Positions 37,903 to 48,209 are shown, counted from the first letter of the stretch. The stretch is DNA of 64,000 bases from an uncultured Gemmatimonadales bacterium (GCA_947259315.1 CAMYLR010000024.1:61226-125225); one strand, 5' to 3'. The notes: a model not told the origin generated them from the sequence alone. Numbers and translations: made by a program.

Positions 37903-39201
37903 ATGACGACGATCGCGCGCCTCAACGCTCGGGAGATCCTGGACTCGCGAGGTCGGCCGACCGTGGAGGTCGACTGCTGGACCGAATCCGGGATCATGGG
38001 TCGCGCGGCTGTGCCTTCTGGCGCATCGACCGGCGAACATGAAGCGCTGGAGCTGCGTGATGGCGATCGCGATCGGTACCACGGCGCGGGCACGCAAAAG
38101 GCGGTGCTTCACGTGGAGGAGATGATCGCACCGGCGGTGGCCGGAATGACGATCAGCGATCAGGGCGCGATCGATGCGCGACTGCTGGAGCTGGATCCAA
38201 CCCCCGACAAATCACGACTTGGCGCCAACGCGATTCTGGCGGTTTCGATGTCGACTGCAGTGGCGGCAGCCAACGTTGCGGGTCAACCGCTCGCTCGATC
38301 GCTCGGCGGCGATGAGGCCGATGTCTTACCGGTGCCGCTGCTCAACATCCTGAATGGTGGCGAGCATGCCGACAATACGGTTGACATACAGGAGTTCATG
38401 GTCGCTCCGATTGGCGCATCGACGTTCAGCAATGCGTTGCGGATGGGAGCCGAGGTGTACAGCGCGCTCAAGCGCGTGCTGACGGGTAGGGGTCTCGCCA
38501 CGACTGTTGGTGACGAGGGCGGGTTCGCTCCCGATCTGGCGTCAGACTCGGAGGCGCTCGACTGCGTCGTCGAAGCGATCGGCGAAGCCGGTTACGTGCC
38601 CGGCGAGGAGATCGCTATCGCGCTCGACGTGGCCGCCAGTGAGTTGTTCGCAGATGGCCACTACCGATGGAAGAAGCAGGGCGGACCGCCGATGACCGCT
38701 GCGGACCTGATCGAGTTCTACGCCGACCTCTGTGGTCGTTACCCGATCGTGTCGATCGAGGACGGCTTAGCCGAGGACGATTGGGACGGTTGGAAGTCGA
38801 TGACCGCGACACTCGGTGAGCGCGTCCAGGTGGTTGGCGACGACCTCTTCGTGACCAACCCGAAGCGATTGAGCCGCGGGATCGCCGAGAAAGCGGCCAA
38901 CGCCATCTTGATCAAGCTCAATCAGATCGGCACGGTGACCGAAACGCTGGCCGCGATCGAAGCCGCGCGTGGAGCTGATTACGGGTGGATCATCTCGCAT
39001 CGATCGGGGGAGACGGAAGACACATTCATTGCCGACCTTTCCGTTGCCACCGGCGGCGGACAGATCAAGTCCGGTGCGCCGGCGCGCGGCGAGCGCACCG
39101 CCAAATACAATCGGTTGCTGCGGCTCGAGGCTGAACTGGGAGACCGAGCACGGTATGCCGGTCGAGACCCGTATCGCGATTACATCGAGGCGGGGTCGTG
39201 A
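37903..39201 (+). CDS. eno: Enolase
   Basis: 432 aa glycolytic enzyme interconverting 2-phosphoglycerate and phosphoenolpyruvate. It has [16 protein letters not shown] at the start, the substrate loop [16 protein letters not shown], the acidic general-acid region [10 protein letters not shown], metal ligands in [19 protein letters not shown] and VGDDLFVTN, the catalytic Lys in [10 protein letters not shown], and [18 protein letters not shown]. Complete and of normal length. It overlaps the FtsB-like gene by GTGA, a conserved eno-divIC/ftsB neighbourhood. Confidence 0.97.
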   Translation: MTTIARLNAREILDSRGRPTVEVDCWTESGIMGRAAVPSGASTGEHEALELRDGDRDRYHGAGTQKAVLHVEEMIAPAVAGMTISDQGAIDARLLELDPTPDKSRLGANAILAVSMSTAVAAANVAGQPLARSLGGDEADVLPVPLLNILNGGEHADNTVDIQEFMVAPIGASTFSNALRMGAEVYSALKRVLTGRGLATTVGDEGGFAPDLASDSEALDCVVEAIGEAGYVPGEEIAIALDVAASELFADGHYRWKKQGGPPMTAADLIEFYADLCGRYPIVSIEDGLAEDDWDGWKSMTATLGERVQVVGDDLFVTNPKRLSRGIAEKAANAILIKLNQIGTVTETLAAIEAARGADYGWIISHRSGETEDTFIADLSVATGGGQIKSGAPARGERTAKYNRLLRLEAELGDRARYAGRDPYRDYIEAGS

Positions 39202-39572
39202 GTCGGCCGCTCGCCGGCCGACGGCAACGCCGGCGTCAGAAGCGCGCCTTTCTGGTCGCGATCGCAGCGCTTGTCGGGTACGCGCTGTTCGTCGGTGACC
39301 ATCGTCCGCACCACCTCGGGTTGCTGTACCTCGAACAGCGCCGGACTGAGGAGCGGATCGCCGAGTTGCGCCGCGATCATGCGGAGTTGTCGAGCCAACG
39401 CGAGGCCCTGGAAAACGACCCGTTCACGCTCGAAACGCTGGCTCGGCGTAAGGGTATGATCCGTCCCGGGGATCTCGTCTATCGGATCGTTCCGGTGCCC
39501 GCCGAAACCGACTCTCTAGCGGCGCTAAATTCGCTCCAAGCTGACTCGATCGCGCAGCAGAACCGGCCCTAA
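39198..39572 (+). CDS. FtsB/DivIC-like septum formation initiator
   Basis: 124 aa bitopic cell-division protein. A basic N-terminal cytoplasmic part (RRQRRRQKR) is followed by a transmembrane helix (about residues 17-33), then a coiled coil (about 42-75, [20 protein letters not shown] in the core) and the short [24 protein letters not shown] motif (in parts) shared by FtsB/DivIC. It acts with FtsL and FtsQ, which are not in this window. Start is GTG in the eno stop. Confidence 0.87.
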   Translation: MSRPLAGRRQRRRQKRAFLVAIAALVGYALFVGDHRPHHLGLLYLEQRRTEERIAELRRDHAELSSQREALENDPFTLETLARRKGMIRPGDLVYRIVPVPAETDSLAALNSLQADSIAQQNRP

Positions 39573-39602
39573 CGCTAGCGTGATCCATGGCTAGTTTGAC
39601 GT

Positions 39603-39631
39603 TTGACAGCTAGCCAGACCCCGAATACATT
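39603..39631 (+). promoter_or_regulatory. tRNA-fMet promoter
   Basis: TTGACA (39603-39608), 17-bp spacer and TACATT (39626-39631). Transcription would start about 39638, five bases before the tRNA. Confidence 0.75.
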
Positions 39632-39642
39632 CGTTTTTACAT

Positions 39643-39719
<77 letters not shown>

Positions 39720-39727
39720 AATTGGAG

Positions 39728-39756
39728 AAGGGGTGGTCGGTCGGCGACCACCCCTT
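39728..39756 (+). terminator. Strong hairpin between the two Met tRNAs
   Basis: A 12-bp perfect stem (AAGGGGTGGTCG at 39728-39739 with CGACCACCCCTT at 39745-39756) has a 5-base loop but no T-run downstream. It could terminate, or act as a processing signal in a common tRNA precursor. Confidence 0.55.
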
Positions 39757-39768
39757 CGCTATTCTCAT

Positions 39769-39845
39769 GGCGGCGTAGCTCAGCCTGGTAGAGCAAGGGA
39801 CTCATAAGCCCTGGGTCGCAGGTTCAAATCCTGCCGCCGCCACCA
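39769..39845 (+). tRNA. Elongator tRNA-Met(CAU)
   Basis: 77 nt with encoded CCA. The acceptor GGCGGCG is fully paired with CGCCGCC, and the loop CTCATAA has anticodon CAU. Position 31/39 is an A/G mismatch. A CAU anticodon could also belong to the lysidine-modified tRNA-Ile2, which tilS (six bases downstream) would act on. G:C pairs at positions 4 and 5 rather than C:G favour Met. Confidence 0.85.
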
Positions 39846-39851
39846 TCTCTC

Positions 39852-40892
39852 ATGACGACGTCGAGCCACGATCTCGCGGTCGCCTTTGGCGATCATTGGA
39901 ACCGTTACTTCGCCCCCCAAGCCGGAGGTGTGGTTGTGGTTGCGGCTTCGGGTGGTGTCGACTCCATGGTGTTGTTGGCGTTGCTCGCGCGGGATCGGGT
40001 GGCGGGCTCGGAGCTGCGTGTCGTAGCGGCCCATTTCGATCATCGCACTCGAGGATTGGAAAGCGCTGAAGACGGTCGATTTGTGGCCGAGACGGCCTCG
40101 CAATGGGGCGTTGACGTCGAGCTCGGCGAGGCCGATGTGGTTGCCGGGGCGACGCCCGGCGGCCGCGGACCGCAGGCTGCGGCGCGCGAATTGCGTTATC
40201 GCTACCTAACTCAGATCGCCGCTGAGCACGCAGCAGCGTCGGTCGCGACGGGTCATCACCGCGACGATCGGGTGGAGACCGTCCTTTTGCGGCTGGTGCG
40301 TGGTACCAGCCCCGAAGGGCTGGCTGCCCTAAGCCCGATCGAGGAGCTGCGCGGCGTCCTCATCGTGCGACCGCTGTTGGCGTTTTCCCGGGCTTCGATT
40401 CTGGCCTGGGCGGAGGCCACCGGAGTGCCTTTTCGCGAAGACCCTTCGAACCTGGAGGCTCGCTACCCCCGCAATCGGATGCGACACGAAGTGCTGCCAC
40501 TGCTAGCCGAGTTCAATCCCCGAGTGGACGAGGCGATCGTTCGGTTGAGCGCGCTCGCCGGGACGGACAGCGCTTATCTGAGCGCGGCCGCCGCCGACCT
40601 GCTGGACACCGCGACCGAGAGCAGAGCCGAGTCGATCTGGAGGCTCGAGGCCGGGCCGTTGGTCGAGGCCCCGACGGCGCTGCTGTCACGGGTCGTGATC
40701 CAGGGGTGGGCGTGGTGTGCGCCCCACGGGGCGACCCCGCCGAGCGGCGAATGGATCGCCGGAGCGGTAGCGTTCCTGAGACGGGGTCGCGGTGGAAGCG
40801 TCCCGGTTCCCGGCGGAGGCGAGATTCGCCGGTCGACCGGTTGGATCGAGTTCGAGCGTCGTGCCAATGGCAGAGGAGGAGGCGATGAGTGA
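39852..40892 (+). CDS. tilS: tRNA(Ile)-lysidine synthase
   Basis: 346 aa N-type ATP pyrophosphatase that converts C34 of tRNA-Ile(CAU) to lysidine, so that it reads AUA. The PP-loop SGGVDS is at residues 33-38, followed by AHFDHRTRG, GHHRDDRVETVLLRLVRG and the RYPRNRMRHEVLPLLAEFNP segment. The C-terminal domains are shorter than in E. coli TilS (432 aa) but like those of Aquifex-type enzymes. The gene begins six bases after a CAU-anticodon tRNA. Its last eight bases overlap hpt. Confidence 0.93.
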   Translation: MTTSSHDLAVAFGDHWNRYFAPQAGGVVVVAASGGVDSMVLLALLARDRVAGSELRVVAAHFDHRTRGLESAEDGRFVAETASQWGVDVELGEADVVAGATPGGRGPQAAARELRYRYLTQIAAEHAAASVATGHHRDDRVETVLLRLVRGTSPEGLAALSPIEELRGVLIVRPLLAFSRASILAWAEATGVPFREDPSNLEARYPRNRMRHEVLPLLAEFNPRVDEAIVRLSALAGTDSAYLSAAAADLLDTATESRAESIWRLEAGPLVEAPTALLSRVVIQGWAWCAPHGATPPSGEWIAGAVAFLRRGRGGSVPVPGGGEIRRSTGWIEFERRANGRGGGDE

Positions 40893-41472
40893 GGCCCAGG
40901 CCGTAATGACGGGCAACGTGACTACGGTGCTGATCGATGAGGAGCGTCTGCAGGCTCGGATCCGTGAGTTGGGCCACGAGATCACTTCCGACTATGCCGA
41001 GCGCGATCTGGTGTTGCTCTGCCTGCTCAAGGGTGGGATCTACTTCACGTCGGACCTCAGTCGATCGATCGATCTCCCGATCACTCTCGAGTTCGTGCGC
41101 GCTCGCTCATACGCCGGCACGGAGTCGACCGGGGAGGTCAAGCTGTCGTGGATCGACGGACTCGACATCTCGAATCGCGATGTGTTGATCGTCGAAGACA
41201 TCGTGGATACTGGTCTCACGCTGGTCGAAATCTGGAAGGCACTCGAGGCGCAGAACCCGGCCACCCTCGACATCTGCACGCTGCTGTACAAGGAAAAGCA
41301 CCTCGCTCAACCCTTTCCGCTCCGCTATATTGGCTTCACAATTGAAGATGTGTTCGTGGTCGGTTACGGTCTGGACCTTGAGGAGCAGTACCGGAACCTG
41401 CCGCACATCGCGGTGTTTCATCCCGACGATGCCGATCGCGACGAACCAACAGGTTTGCTGAATCCCCCATGA
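40885..41472 (+). CDS. hpt: Hypoxanthine phosphoribosyltransferase
   Basis: 195 aa purine-salvage enzyme making IMP/GMP from base and PRPP. The PRPP loop [14 protein letters not shown] spans about residues 100-113, the flexible-loop and [17 protein letters not shown] motifs are present, and [19 protein letters not shown] is near the end. ATG 40885 was chosen because a strong Shine-Dalgarno (GAGGAGG) sits before it inside tilS. The tilS-hpt-ftsH order is widely conserved in bacteria. Overlaps ftsH by ATGA. Confidence 0.95.
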   Translation: MSEAQAVMTGNVTTVLIDEERLQARIRELGHEITSDYAERDLVLLCLLKGGIYFTSDLSRSIDLPITLEFVRARSYAGTESTGEVKLSWIDGLDISNRDVLIVEDIVDTGLTLVEIWKALEAQNPATLDICTLLYKEKHLAQPFPLRYIGFTIEDVFVVGYGLDLEEQYRNLPHIAVFHPDDADRDEPTGLLNPP

Positions 41473-43565
41473 GCGAAAAGCAAAACCGCCCACGCCGGCC
41501 GCGCCGCTCGAGCGGCCCCGGTCGTCGTCCTCCGCGACGCACTCAACTCTCCAGTCTCTACCGGAGCATTGCGCTGTGGGCCCTGATCCTCATCGGGGTC
41601 GGTCTGCTGCTTCAGTTCTTCATGCCCAAGGAGCAGCAGCGGGTCGATATCAAGTACTCGGAGTTTGCCGAGCAGTTGGTCAGTGAGAACATCCAGTCGG
41701 TGACGATCACTGATAAGGAGATCTCCGGCAAGCTCATCAAGTCCGCCACCACGACTTCCGGCGGTGATACCCGCAGTTACACCGAGTTCCATACCGTACT
41801 GCCGTTCGAGGACCCGGAGCTCGTGCGGCGCCTCGAAGTCCGTGGCGTGGCAGTGGAGGCTCGGCAAGCGGGCATGAATTGGGGATCGATACTACTGACT
41901 TCGCTGCCGTGGATCCTCATCATCGGCATTTGGATCTTCCTCCTTCGTCAGATGCAAGGCGGTGGCTCGCGGGCTTTCTCTTTCGGGAAATCGCGCGCTC
42001 GGCTTCTCTCTGCGGACGCACCCAAAGTGACGTTCGATGACGTCGCCGGCGCGGATGAGGCAAAGGAAGAGCTCGAAGAGATCATCGAGTTTCTTCGCGA
42101 TCCGAAGAAGTTCCAGCGCCTGGGTGGACGCATCCCCAAGGGCGTGTTGCTGCTCGGACCGCCGGGAACGGGGAAGACGCTGCTCGCACGTGCGGTGGCC
42201 GGCGAAGCCGGAGTGCCGTTCTTTTCGATGTCGGGCTCTGACTTCGTAGAGATGTTTGTCGGCGTTGGCGCGTCGCGAGTCCGCGATCTCTTTGAGCAGG
42301 GTAAGGCGCACGCGCCGTGCATCATCTTTATTGACGAGATCGATGCGGTCGGCCGGCACCGCGGCGCGGGGTTGGGTGGTGGCCACGATGAGCGCGAGCA
42401 AACGCTAAACCAGTTATTGGTCGAGATGGATGGCTTCGAATCCAACGAAGGCGTGATCTTGATCGCTGCGACGAACCGGCCGGATGTGCTCGATCCGGCG
42501 CTGTTGCGCCCGGGAAGATTCGACCGTACGGTCGTCGTGGATCGCCCCGATGTCCGCGGACGTGAGGGGATCTTTGAGGTCCACACTCGCGACATCCCAC
42601 TCTCCGACGACGTCGATCTAAAGGTGCTGGCCAAAGGCACTCCGGGCCTGTCCGGGGCCGACATCGAGAACATCGTCAACGAGTCAGCGCTGTTGGCGGC
42701 GCGCAACAACCGTACGCATGTGACGATGCCCGACTTTGAGGCCGCCAAGGACAAGATCATGATGGGCGCCGAACGAAAGAGCCTCGTCATCTCGGACGAC
42801 GAGCGGCGCTCGATCGCTTTCCACGAGGCCGGACATGCGCTCGTCCGCATGTTGACCCCGGAAGCGGATCCGGTACACAAAGTGACGATCATTCCGCGCG
42901 GCCGTGCCCTCGGTGTGACCCACTTCCTACCCGAGGACGAGCGCCACATCTACACACGCAAGTGGTGTGAGAACCAGCTGAGCGCATTGCTCGGCGGGCG
43001 GGCGGCCGAGGTGTTCATCCTGCACGCGACGACAACCGGTGCCGGGGACGATCTCCAGCGGGCCACCGATTTGGCACGTCGCATGGTGACCAAGTGGGGC
43101 ATGAGTGACGTGTTGGGTCCGCTCACCTACGGCGACGAACAGGAACAGGTGTTCCTGGGTCGCGAGATCGCCCAGCACCGCGACTATTCAGAGGAGACCG
43201 CACGACTGATCGACAAGGAGGTGAAGGGGATCGTGTCGATTGCGTTCGACCGAGCGATCTCGATCCTCCGGGAGAACGAGGATACGCTGCGCCGATTGGC
43301 TGAAGCGTTGCTCGATCGGGAGATCCTCGACAGTGAAGAGATAGGGAGGATTCTCGACGGCCACGAACTGCGACCGCTCGACTCGGAAGCCCCCGCTCTC
43401 ACAGAGGTCGGACCGGCCGCGGTCGAATCCGAGGAAGACACCGAAACGACCGTTGAGGAACCGGGCGCCGGCGACGAAGTGCCAGAGCCGACCGACGAAT
43501 CAAGACCGGCGGCAGCCGAGTCGGCTCGCGCTCGTGAGGAGACCCCTCTAACCAGCGACACGTAG
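41469..43565 (+). CDS. ftsH: ATP-dependent zinc metalloprotease FtsH
   Basis: 698 aa inner-membrane AAA+ protease for quality control of membrane and short-lived proteins. Transmembrane helices at about 34-50 and 137-156 flank a periplasmic domain. The AAA core has [21 protein letters not shown] (in parts), Walker A GPPGTGKT, Walker [12 protein letters not shown], the pore motif region [14 protein letters not shown] and the [29 protein letters not shown] (in parts). The peptidase has FHEAGHAL. A Glu/Pro-rich tail of about 65 residues is extra and low in complexity. Follows hpt with a four-base overlap. Confidence 0.97.
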   Translation: MSEKQNRPRRPRRSSGPGRRPPRRTQLSSLYRSIALWALILIGVGLLLQFFMPKEQQRVDIKYSEFAEQLVSENIQSVTITDKEISGKLIKSATTTSGGDTRSYTEFHTVLPFEDPELVRRLEVRGVAVEARQAGMNWGSILLTSLPWILIIGIWIFLLRQMQGGGSRAFSFGKSRARLLSADAPKVTFDDVAGADEAKEELEEIIEFLRDPKKFQRLGGRIPKGVLLLGPPGTGKTLLARAVAGEAGVPFFSMSGSDFVEMFVGVGASRVRDLFEQGKAHAPCIIFIDEIDAVGRHRGAGLGGGHDEREQTLNQLLVEMDGFESNEGVILIAATNRPDVLDPALLRPGRFDRTVVVDRPDVRGREGIFEVHTRDIPLSDDVDLKVLAKGTPGLSGADIENIVNESALLAARNNRTHVTMPDFEAAKDKIMMGAERKSLVISDDERRSIAFHEAGHALVRMLTPEADPVHKVTIIPRGRALGVTHFLPEDERHIYTRKWCENQLSALLGGRAAEVFILHATTTGAGDDLQRATDLARRMVTKWGMSDVLGPLTYGDEQEQVFLGREIAQHRDYSEETARLIDKEVKGIVSIAFDRAISILRENEDTLRRLAEALLDREILDSEEIGRILDGHELRPLDSEAPALTEVGPAAVESEEDTETTVEEPGAGDEVPEPTDESRPAAAESARAREETPLTSDT

Positions 43566-43572
43566 CGCTCGT

Positions 43573-44442
43573 GTGGTGAGCCCAGTGGTCGCCTCCGAGC
43601 CGGTGATCTGGCGGGTGCGCGATCGGGAGCTCGTGCTAGGGTCGATCCCGCTGCTGATGGGGATCGTCAACGTGACCCCGGATTCATTCTCGGACGGCGG
43701 CCTGTTCCTCGGCCACGATCAAGCTATCGCTCACGGATTGAGCTTGATCGAGGCGGGCGCCGCGCTGCTCGACATCGGAGGTGAGTCCACACGGCCGGGG
43801 GCGCAGCCGGTTTCGGTCGATGAGGAGATCGCCCGCGTCGTGCCCGTGATTCGAGCGATCGCCAAGCGGGTCGACGTACCGCTGTCGATTGACACGACTA
43901 AGCTCGAGGTGGCACAGGCGGCGCTCGAAGCTGGCGCCAGCATCGTGAACGACGTTAGTGCACTTCGCTTCACACCCACGCTCGCGGGCTTGGCGGCGGA
44001 GGAGGAAGCGGGGCTAGTGTTGATGCACATGCGTGGCGAGCCGCGTACCATGCAGCACGATCCTCGTTACACCGATCTGTTTGGCGAGATAAGTGGTGAG
44101 CTCGAGACCGCCGCCGCGTTGGCAGAGTCGACGGGTGTCGACCACCGCGCGATCGTGCTCGATCCGGGTATCGGTTTTGGCAAGGCGTTGGTCGACAACT
44201 ATCGCATCTTGGCCCACTTGGAGGTGCTTGCAAGACTCGGTTATCCACTCATGATCGGTCACTCACGCAAGACGTTTCTCGATCCCGAAGGGCGCTACGC
44301 CCCGGCTGAACGGTTGGCGGAGTCGGTGGCCGCGGGGCTCATGGCAGCGCTCGGTGGGGCGCGTCTCCTGCGCGTCCACGACGTTGCCGCTCACGCGCGC
44401 GCGCTGGTTGTATACCGTCGCTGGTTGGAGGCCAGGCCATGA
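43573..44442 (+). CDS. folP: Dihydropteroate synthase
   Basis: 289 aa TIM-barrel enzyme of folate synthesis that joins pABA to the pterin diphosphate. The two signature motifs MGIVNVTPDSFSDGG and LLDIGGESTRPGA are present, as are SIDTTKLEVA, GASIVNDVSAL, LDPGIGFGK and GHSRKTFL. Start is GTG 43573, seven bases after ftsH. It overlaps cdaA by ATGA; folP-cdaA adjacency is known from other FCB-group genomes (established knowledge, not tested here). Confidence 0.95.
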   Translation: MVSPVVASEPVIWRVRDRELVLGSIPLLMGIVNVTPDSFSDGGLFLGHDQAIAHGLSLIEAGAALLDIGGESTRPGAQPVSVDEEIARVVPVIRAIAKRVDVPLSIDTTKLEVAQAALEAGASIVNDVSALRFTPTLAGLAAEEEAGLVLMHMRGEPRTMQHDPRYTDLFGEISGELETAAALAESTGVDHRAIVLDPGIGFGKALVDNYRILAHLEVLARLGYPLMIGHSRKTFLDPEGRYAPAERLAESVAAGLMAALGGARLLRVHDVAAHARALVVYRRWLEARP

Positions 44443-45218
44443 TCGAGCACTGGTCGCGCATGCTCTTCCTGCGGCCCGGTATCGCGGACGTTATCGACAT
44501 CGCGGTCGTAGCGTTCATCATTTATAAGCTCTTCACCCTGGCCCAGGGCACGCGCGCACTGCAGATGATGATGGGTTTCGTGGTGCTGGTGATCGCCGCC
44601 TATGCGACCAAGCTCCTCCGGCTCGAGGCGCTCAACGAGATCTTCCAGGCCGGCCAGCTGGTCTGGGTGATCGCTATTCTGGTGATCTTCCAGCCAGAGC
44701 TCCGGTCGGGGTTGGCCAGACTCGGGCGGACACCGGTGCTCAAGCTGCTCGTCAAGGGCGAGGAGAGCCCGGTCGTGAGCGAGGTCGTCAAGGCCGCCAA
44801 CCAGCTCAGCAAGGACAAGCGTGGCGCGTTGATCGCCATCCAGCGCGAGGCCGGGTTGATGGAGTATGTCGAGAGCGGCAAGCCACTTCACGCCGAGGTC
44901 TCGGCGGAGCTATTGAGCACCATCTTCGCGCCCTACACTCCGCTCCACGATGGTGCGGTGATCATCGACGGCAACGACATCGTGGCCGCTGCGTGCATCC
45001 TGCCGCTGACCCAGTTCCCGGTTTACGACTCATCGATCGGCACTCGCCACCGGGCGGCGATCGGGCTATCCGAGGAAACCGATGCGATCGTCGTCGTGGT
45101 CAGCGAGGAGAGTGGCAACATCTCGCTCGCTGTGGAGGGTCGGTTGGTGAAGAACCTGTCGCCCGAGCAGTTGACCGAGCGGCTCGAGCATCTGACCGCT
45201 GCCCGCTCGCTCATCTAA
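44439..45218 (+). CDS. cdaA: Diadenylate cyclase CdaA
   Basis: 259 aa membrane-bound enzyme that makes c-di-AMP from two ATP. Three N-terminal transmembrane helices (about 17-33, 41-58, 70-85) are followed by the DAC domain with the catalytic D171-G-A and R203-H-R-A-A motifs. The usual partner gene cdaR is not adjacent, and no phosphodiesterase (GdpP/PgpH) is in the window. Its presence means the organism uses c-di-AMP signalling, probably for osmotic and envelope control. Confidence 0.95.
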   Translation: MIEHWSRMLFLRPGIADVIDIAVVAFIIYKLFTLAQGTRALQMMMGFVVLVIAAYATKLLRLEALNEIFQAGQLVWVIAILVIFQPELRSGLARLGRTPVLKLLVKGEESPVVSEVVKAANQLSKDKRGALIAIQREAGLMEYVESGKPLHAEVSAELLSTIFAPYTPLHDGAVIIDGNDIVAAACILPLTQFPVYDSSIGTRHRAAIGLSEETDAIVVVVSEESGNISLAVEGRLVKNLSPEQLTERLEHLTAARSLI

Positions 45219-45236
45219 CGCGCCGATCGAGAACGG

Positions 45237-45266
45237 TTGCCCGACCACCAGCGCGACGCCTAGCTT
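45237..45266 (+). promoter_or_regulatory. Candidate promoter of the DUF2723 gene
   Basis: TTGCCC (45237-45242), 18-bp spacer, TAGCTT (45261-45266). Leader of about 78 bases ending in a good ribosome-binding site (CGGAGGG) before ATG 45351. Confidence 0.5.
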
Positions 45267-45350
45267 TTTGGCTCGACCGCTACCGATGATTGCCGACGGC
45301 CGACGGCCGAACGGATCCCAGCCACAGAACTCGGAGGGACACGAGCTTCG

Positions 45351-48209
45351 ATGCGGAGGCTTAGCCGCGACCGGCTGATCTACGCCGGTCTGACATTCCT
45401 GGTCATCTTTGTGTCGTACATCTGGACGCTGGCGCCCACGCTCACCTTCTGGGATGCGGGCGAGTTCATCACCACGTCTTACATCCTCGGCATCCCGCAC
45501 CCGCCAGGCACTCCACTGTTTGTGTTGCTGGGCCACGTGTTTGGACTCCTGCCGCTGGGGCTCGCTTACGCCGTCAAGTTGAACCTCATGAGCGCGTTGG
45601 CTTCTTCGGTCGGAGGTTTTTTCTACTTCCTCGTGTTGGCGCAAGTCGTGGGTCGTATCGATCGGCGGTTCGAATGGCGGCTGCCGGCGTCGGTTATCAA
45701 CGTGGCCGCAGCGGCGGCGGTGCTGCTATCGGCGTGGGGATTGACTGTGTGGTACAACTCGACCGAAACCGAGGTCTACACGGTAGCGCTGATGACGATC
45801 GCCTTGGTGACGTTCCTGGTCTTCTACTGGGCGGATCACTTGGCCGAGGGCAAGGACTGGAACTTGCTCTTGCTGGTCGTTTTCCTGATGGGTCTGTCGG
45901 TCGGCAATCACTTGATGGCGCTGTTGGTCATGCCGGCTGTAGTTGTGTTCGTCGTTCTGACCGTTTGGGACACGCAGCGCGAATACGTGCTGAGCCTGTT
46001 GGTGGGCGCACTGGGCCTTTACCTGGTCGTCATGCGGGGCTTGTCGGTGGACGGCATTTTGGCCGGTGAGTCGGTGATCAACCCGGGTATGATGCTGGTC
46101 GGGTTGGTGGTTCTTGGGGCTGGCATCTACTGGATGCTCAAGACCGGGGCGCTGACTTTCTTTGTCGCTGCGATCGCGTGCTTTGCCGCTGGGGCCTCGG
46201 TGATCTTCTATCTGAAGATTCGCGCCGGGCTCGATCCGGCGATCAACGAGGCCAATCCCGAAACGTGGCAAGAATTGCTCGCGGTTCTGGCCCGGCGACA
46301 GTACGAGTTGCGACCGATCTTTCCGCGGTCGGTCGATTTCTTGCGCTACCAGATCCCACTCTACTTCGACTACCTGTTTGGCCGGATCGGACCATTTGAG
46401 TCTCGCGTGCCGGGCCAGTTTGGTCACCCAGCGCTGTCGATTCTGACGTTCGGCCTGGCGATCGTCGGTTCCGCCTACCATTTCATCGCCGACCGCAAGA
46501 CGTGGGTCTTCTTCCTGGGTGTCTATCTGACGACTTCGTTGGGGTTGATCGTATACCTGAACTTCCCGCTCGGGAACAGCCAGGCGTTGGATCTGACAGG
46601 GGTCATGCGCGAGGTCCGCGAGCGCGACTACTTCTTCGTCGTCTCGTACGTGTTCCTGGCGCTCTGGGCGGGAGTGGGGCTCTTCTCGCTGGCCGGCGAA
46701 GCGTGGCGACGTGCACGGCGACCGGCGTTTGGTGGTTTCGAAATCGTATTGGCAACCGTTGTGCTTTTGCTGCTTCCAGCCATCGTATTTGCGCTCAACT
46801 ACCACCAGAGCGATCGCCGCGGCAACACGATCCCACGCGATTTCGCCTACAACGTCCTGCAATCGGTAGAGCCGTGGGCGATCCTGTTCACCAACGGCGA
46901 CAACGACACGTTCCCGCTCTGGTACTTGCAGGAGGTCGAAGGCGTCCGGCGTGACGTGTCGGTCGTCAACCTGGCGCTGATGAACACCCATTGGTACTTG
47001 CGTCAACTGAGCGAGAAGGTGTTCACCGCCGGTGATACGCCTGCCGGCGCGGACGACGTCATGCTGGTCGAGCACGGAGTGGCGATGGGTCCGAGGCCGG
47101 ACGACGAGCTGATCGACTACACCGGCGGTCGGGAGGACCCCTTGGCGCGTATCGGGTTCGTCCTCGACGAGGAGACGAGCCTCGATGTGGCGGGGATCGA
47201 AGTCAATCTGCCAGCCAACTCGATCTTGCGGCGCCAGGACATCGGCGTGCTGCAGGTGATTCGCAAGAACCTCGGCCGGCGGCCGATCTACTTCTCGGTG
47301 ACCGTACCCGACGACGGGAAGGTGAACCTGTTTGACAATCTGCTACGGGAGGGGATCGTCGACCGTGTACGTGAAACGCGCGCTTCTGATCTCGCCCGGA
47401 GCGGTGAGCGCGTCGTGCCGATGCAACCACCGGAGCGGTCTTGGATAAACGTGCCAAGAACCGAGCTGCTGCTGGACAGCGTGTACCGCTACGAGGGGAT
47501 CGAAGACCCAGACATCTATAAGGACGCGACCGCGCGCGCGCTGATCGGGAACTACGGGGCTACGTTTTTGCAGCTCGCCGCGGCTCAGGCCCGGCAGGGT
47601 GACACCGAGTCGGCGATACCATCGCTCAGCCGTGGACACTCGATCCTGGGCCGCGATACGGATCACGATGCGTATCTGACCAGCCTGCTGAACGTCTTCG
47701 CGGTGAGCGGCTCATATGCGCAAATCGACAGCCTGCTACAAGACGCTGAGGATCGTCGCGGCGGGCGACTCGACGATCGGTACTACAAGACCGCTGCCTA
47801 CAACGCGGCCGTGGTCGGCCACTACGAAGTCGCGGACCGGTTGCTCGAGAAGTACTTCCGCGAGGATCCGACCGCGGTTGAGCCCGAGCTCTGGATCGAC
47901 ATGGCCGAAATGGCGATCGCCGCGGCCGACACCGAGCAGGGGATGAAGCTCCTCACGCGTGCGATCCGGGTCGACGCCAACAACCGTCGCGCGTTCCTTC
48001 GCTACATCAATTTGGCTGACGCGATCGGGAATGACGTCCTGACCAAGACGTTCCTTTATCAGTGGGTACGGACCCATCCCGCAGACACCTCCACCGGTCG
48101 TATGTACGAAGAGTTTCTGGAAAACGGCGATTTCCCGGAAGAGCTGCGGTGGGAGAGCGTAGTGCGGGCGCCATCGGCTGCGGTTGACACCGCTCCGAGG
48201 GGCGAATAG
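45351..48209 (+). CDS. DUF2723 membrane glycosyltransferase-like protein with TPR-like tail
   Basis: 952 aa. The N-terminal half has about a dozen transmembrane helices and opens with the family motif TLTFWDAGEFITTSYILG (acidic DxGE pair in the first external loop) followed by HPPGTPLF. This is the GT-C-like DUF2723 fold, related to eukaryotic TMEM260, an O-mannosyltransferase. The second half is soluble: a domain with FTNGDNDTFPLWYLQEVEGV and RRDVSVVNLALMNT, then TPR-like helical repeats (about 720-930). Likely substrates are exported proteins such as those encoded downstream (inference). It is preceded by its own promoter and followed after 52 bases by exbB. Confidence 0.82.
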   Translation: MRRLSRDRLIYAGLTFLVIFVSYIWTLAPTLTFWDAGEFITTSYILGIPHPPGTPLFVLLGHVFGLLPLGLAYAVKLNLMSALASSVGGFFYFLVLAQVVGRIDRRFEWRLPASVINVAAAAAVLLSAWGLTVWYNSTETEVYTVALMTIALVTFLVFYWADHLAEGKDWNLLLLVVFLMGLSVGNHLMALLVMPAVVVFVVLTVWDTQREYVLSLLVGALGLYLVVMRGLSVDGILAGESVINPGMMLVGLVVLGAGIYWMLKTGALTFFVAAIACFAAGASVIFYLKIRAGLDPAINEANPETWQELLAVLARRQYELRPIFPRSVDFLRYQIPLYFDYLFGRIGPFESRVPGQFGHPALSILTFGLAIVGSAYHFIADRKTWVFFLGVYLTTSLGLIVYLNFPLGNSQALDLTGVMREVRERDYFFVVSYVFLALWAGVGLFSLAGEAWRRARRPAFGGFEIVLATVVLLLLPAIVFALNYHQSDRRGNTIPRDFAYNVLQSVEPWAILFTNGDNDTFPLWYLQEVEGVRRDVSVVNLALMNTHWYLRQLSEKVFTAGDTPAGADDVMLVEHGVAMGPRPDDELIDYTGGREDPLARIGFVLDEETSLDVAGIEVNLPANSILRRQDIGVLQVIRKNLGRRPIYFSVTVPDDGKVNLFDNLLREGIVDRVRETRASDLARSGERVVPMQPPERSWINVPRTELLLDSVYRYEGIEDPDIYKDATARALIGNYGATFLQLAAAQARQGDTESAIPSLSRGHSILGRDTDHDAYLTSLLNVFAVSGSYAQIDSLLQDAEDRRGGRLDDRYYKTAAYNAAVVGHYEVADRLLEKYFREDPTAVEPELWIDMAEMAIAAADTEQGMKLLTRAIRVDANNRRAFLRYINLADAIGNDVLTKTFLYQWVRTHPADTSTGRMYEEFLENGDFPEELRWESVVRAPSAAVDTAPRGE

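Noticed and set aside
39769..39845. Second CAU tRNA as tRNA-Ile2
   Set aside because: G:C pairs at acceptor positions 4 and 5 fit elongator Met better than the C:G pairs preferred by TilS; kept as Met with a note.
45726..47075. 449-codon minus-strand frame inside the DUF2723 gene
   Set aside because: Gln/His/Arg-rich low-complexity product with no start signals; antisense shadow.
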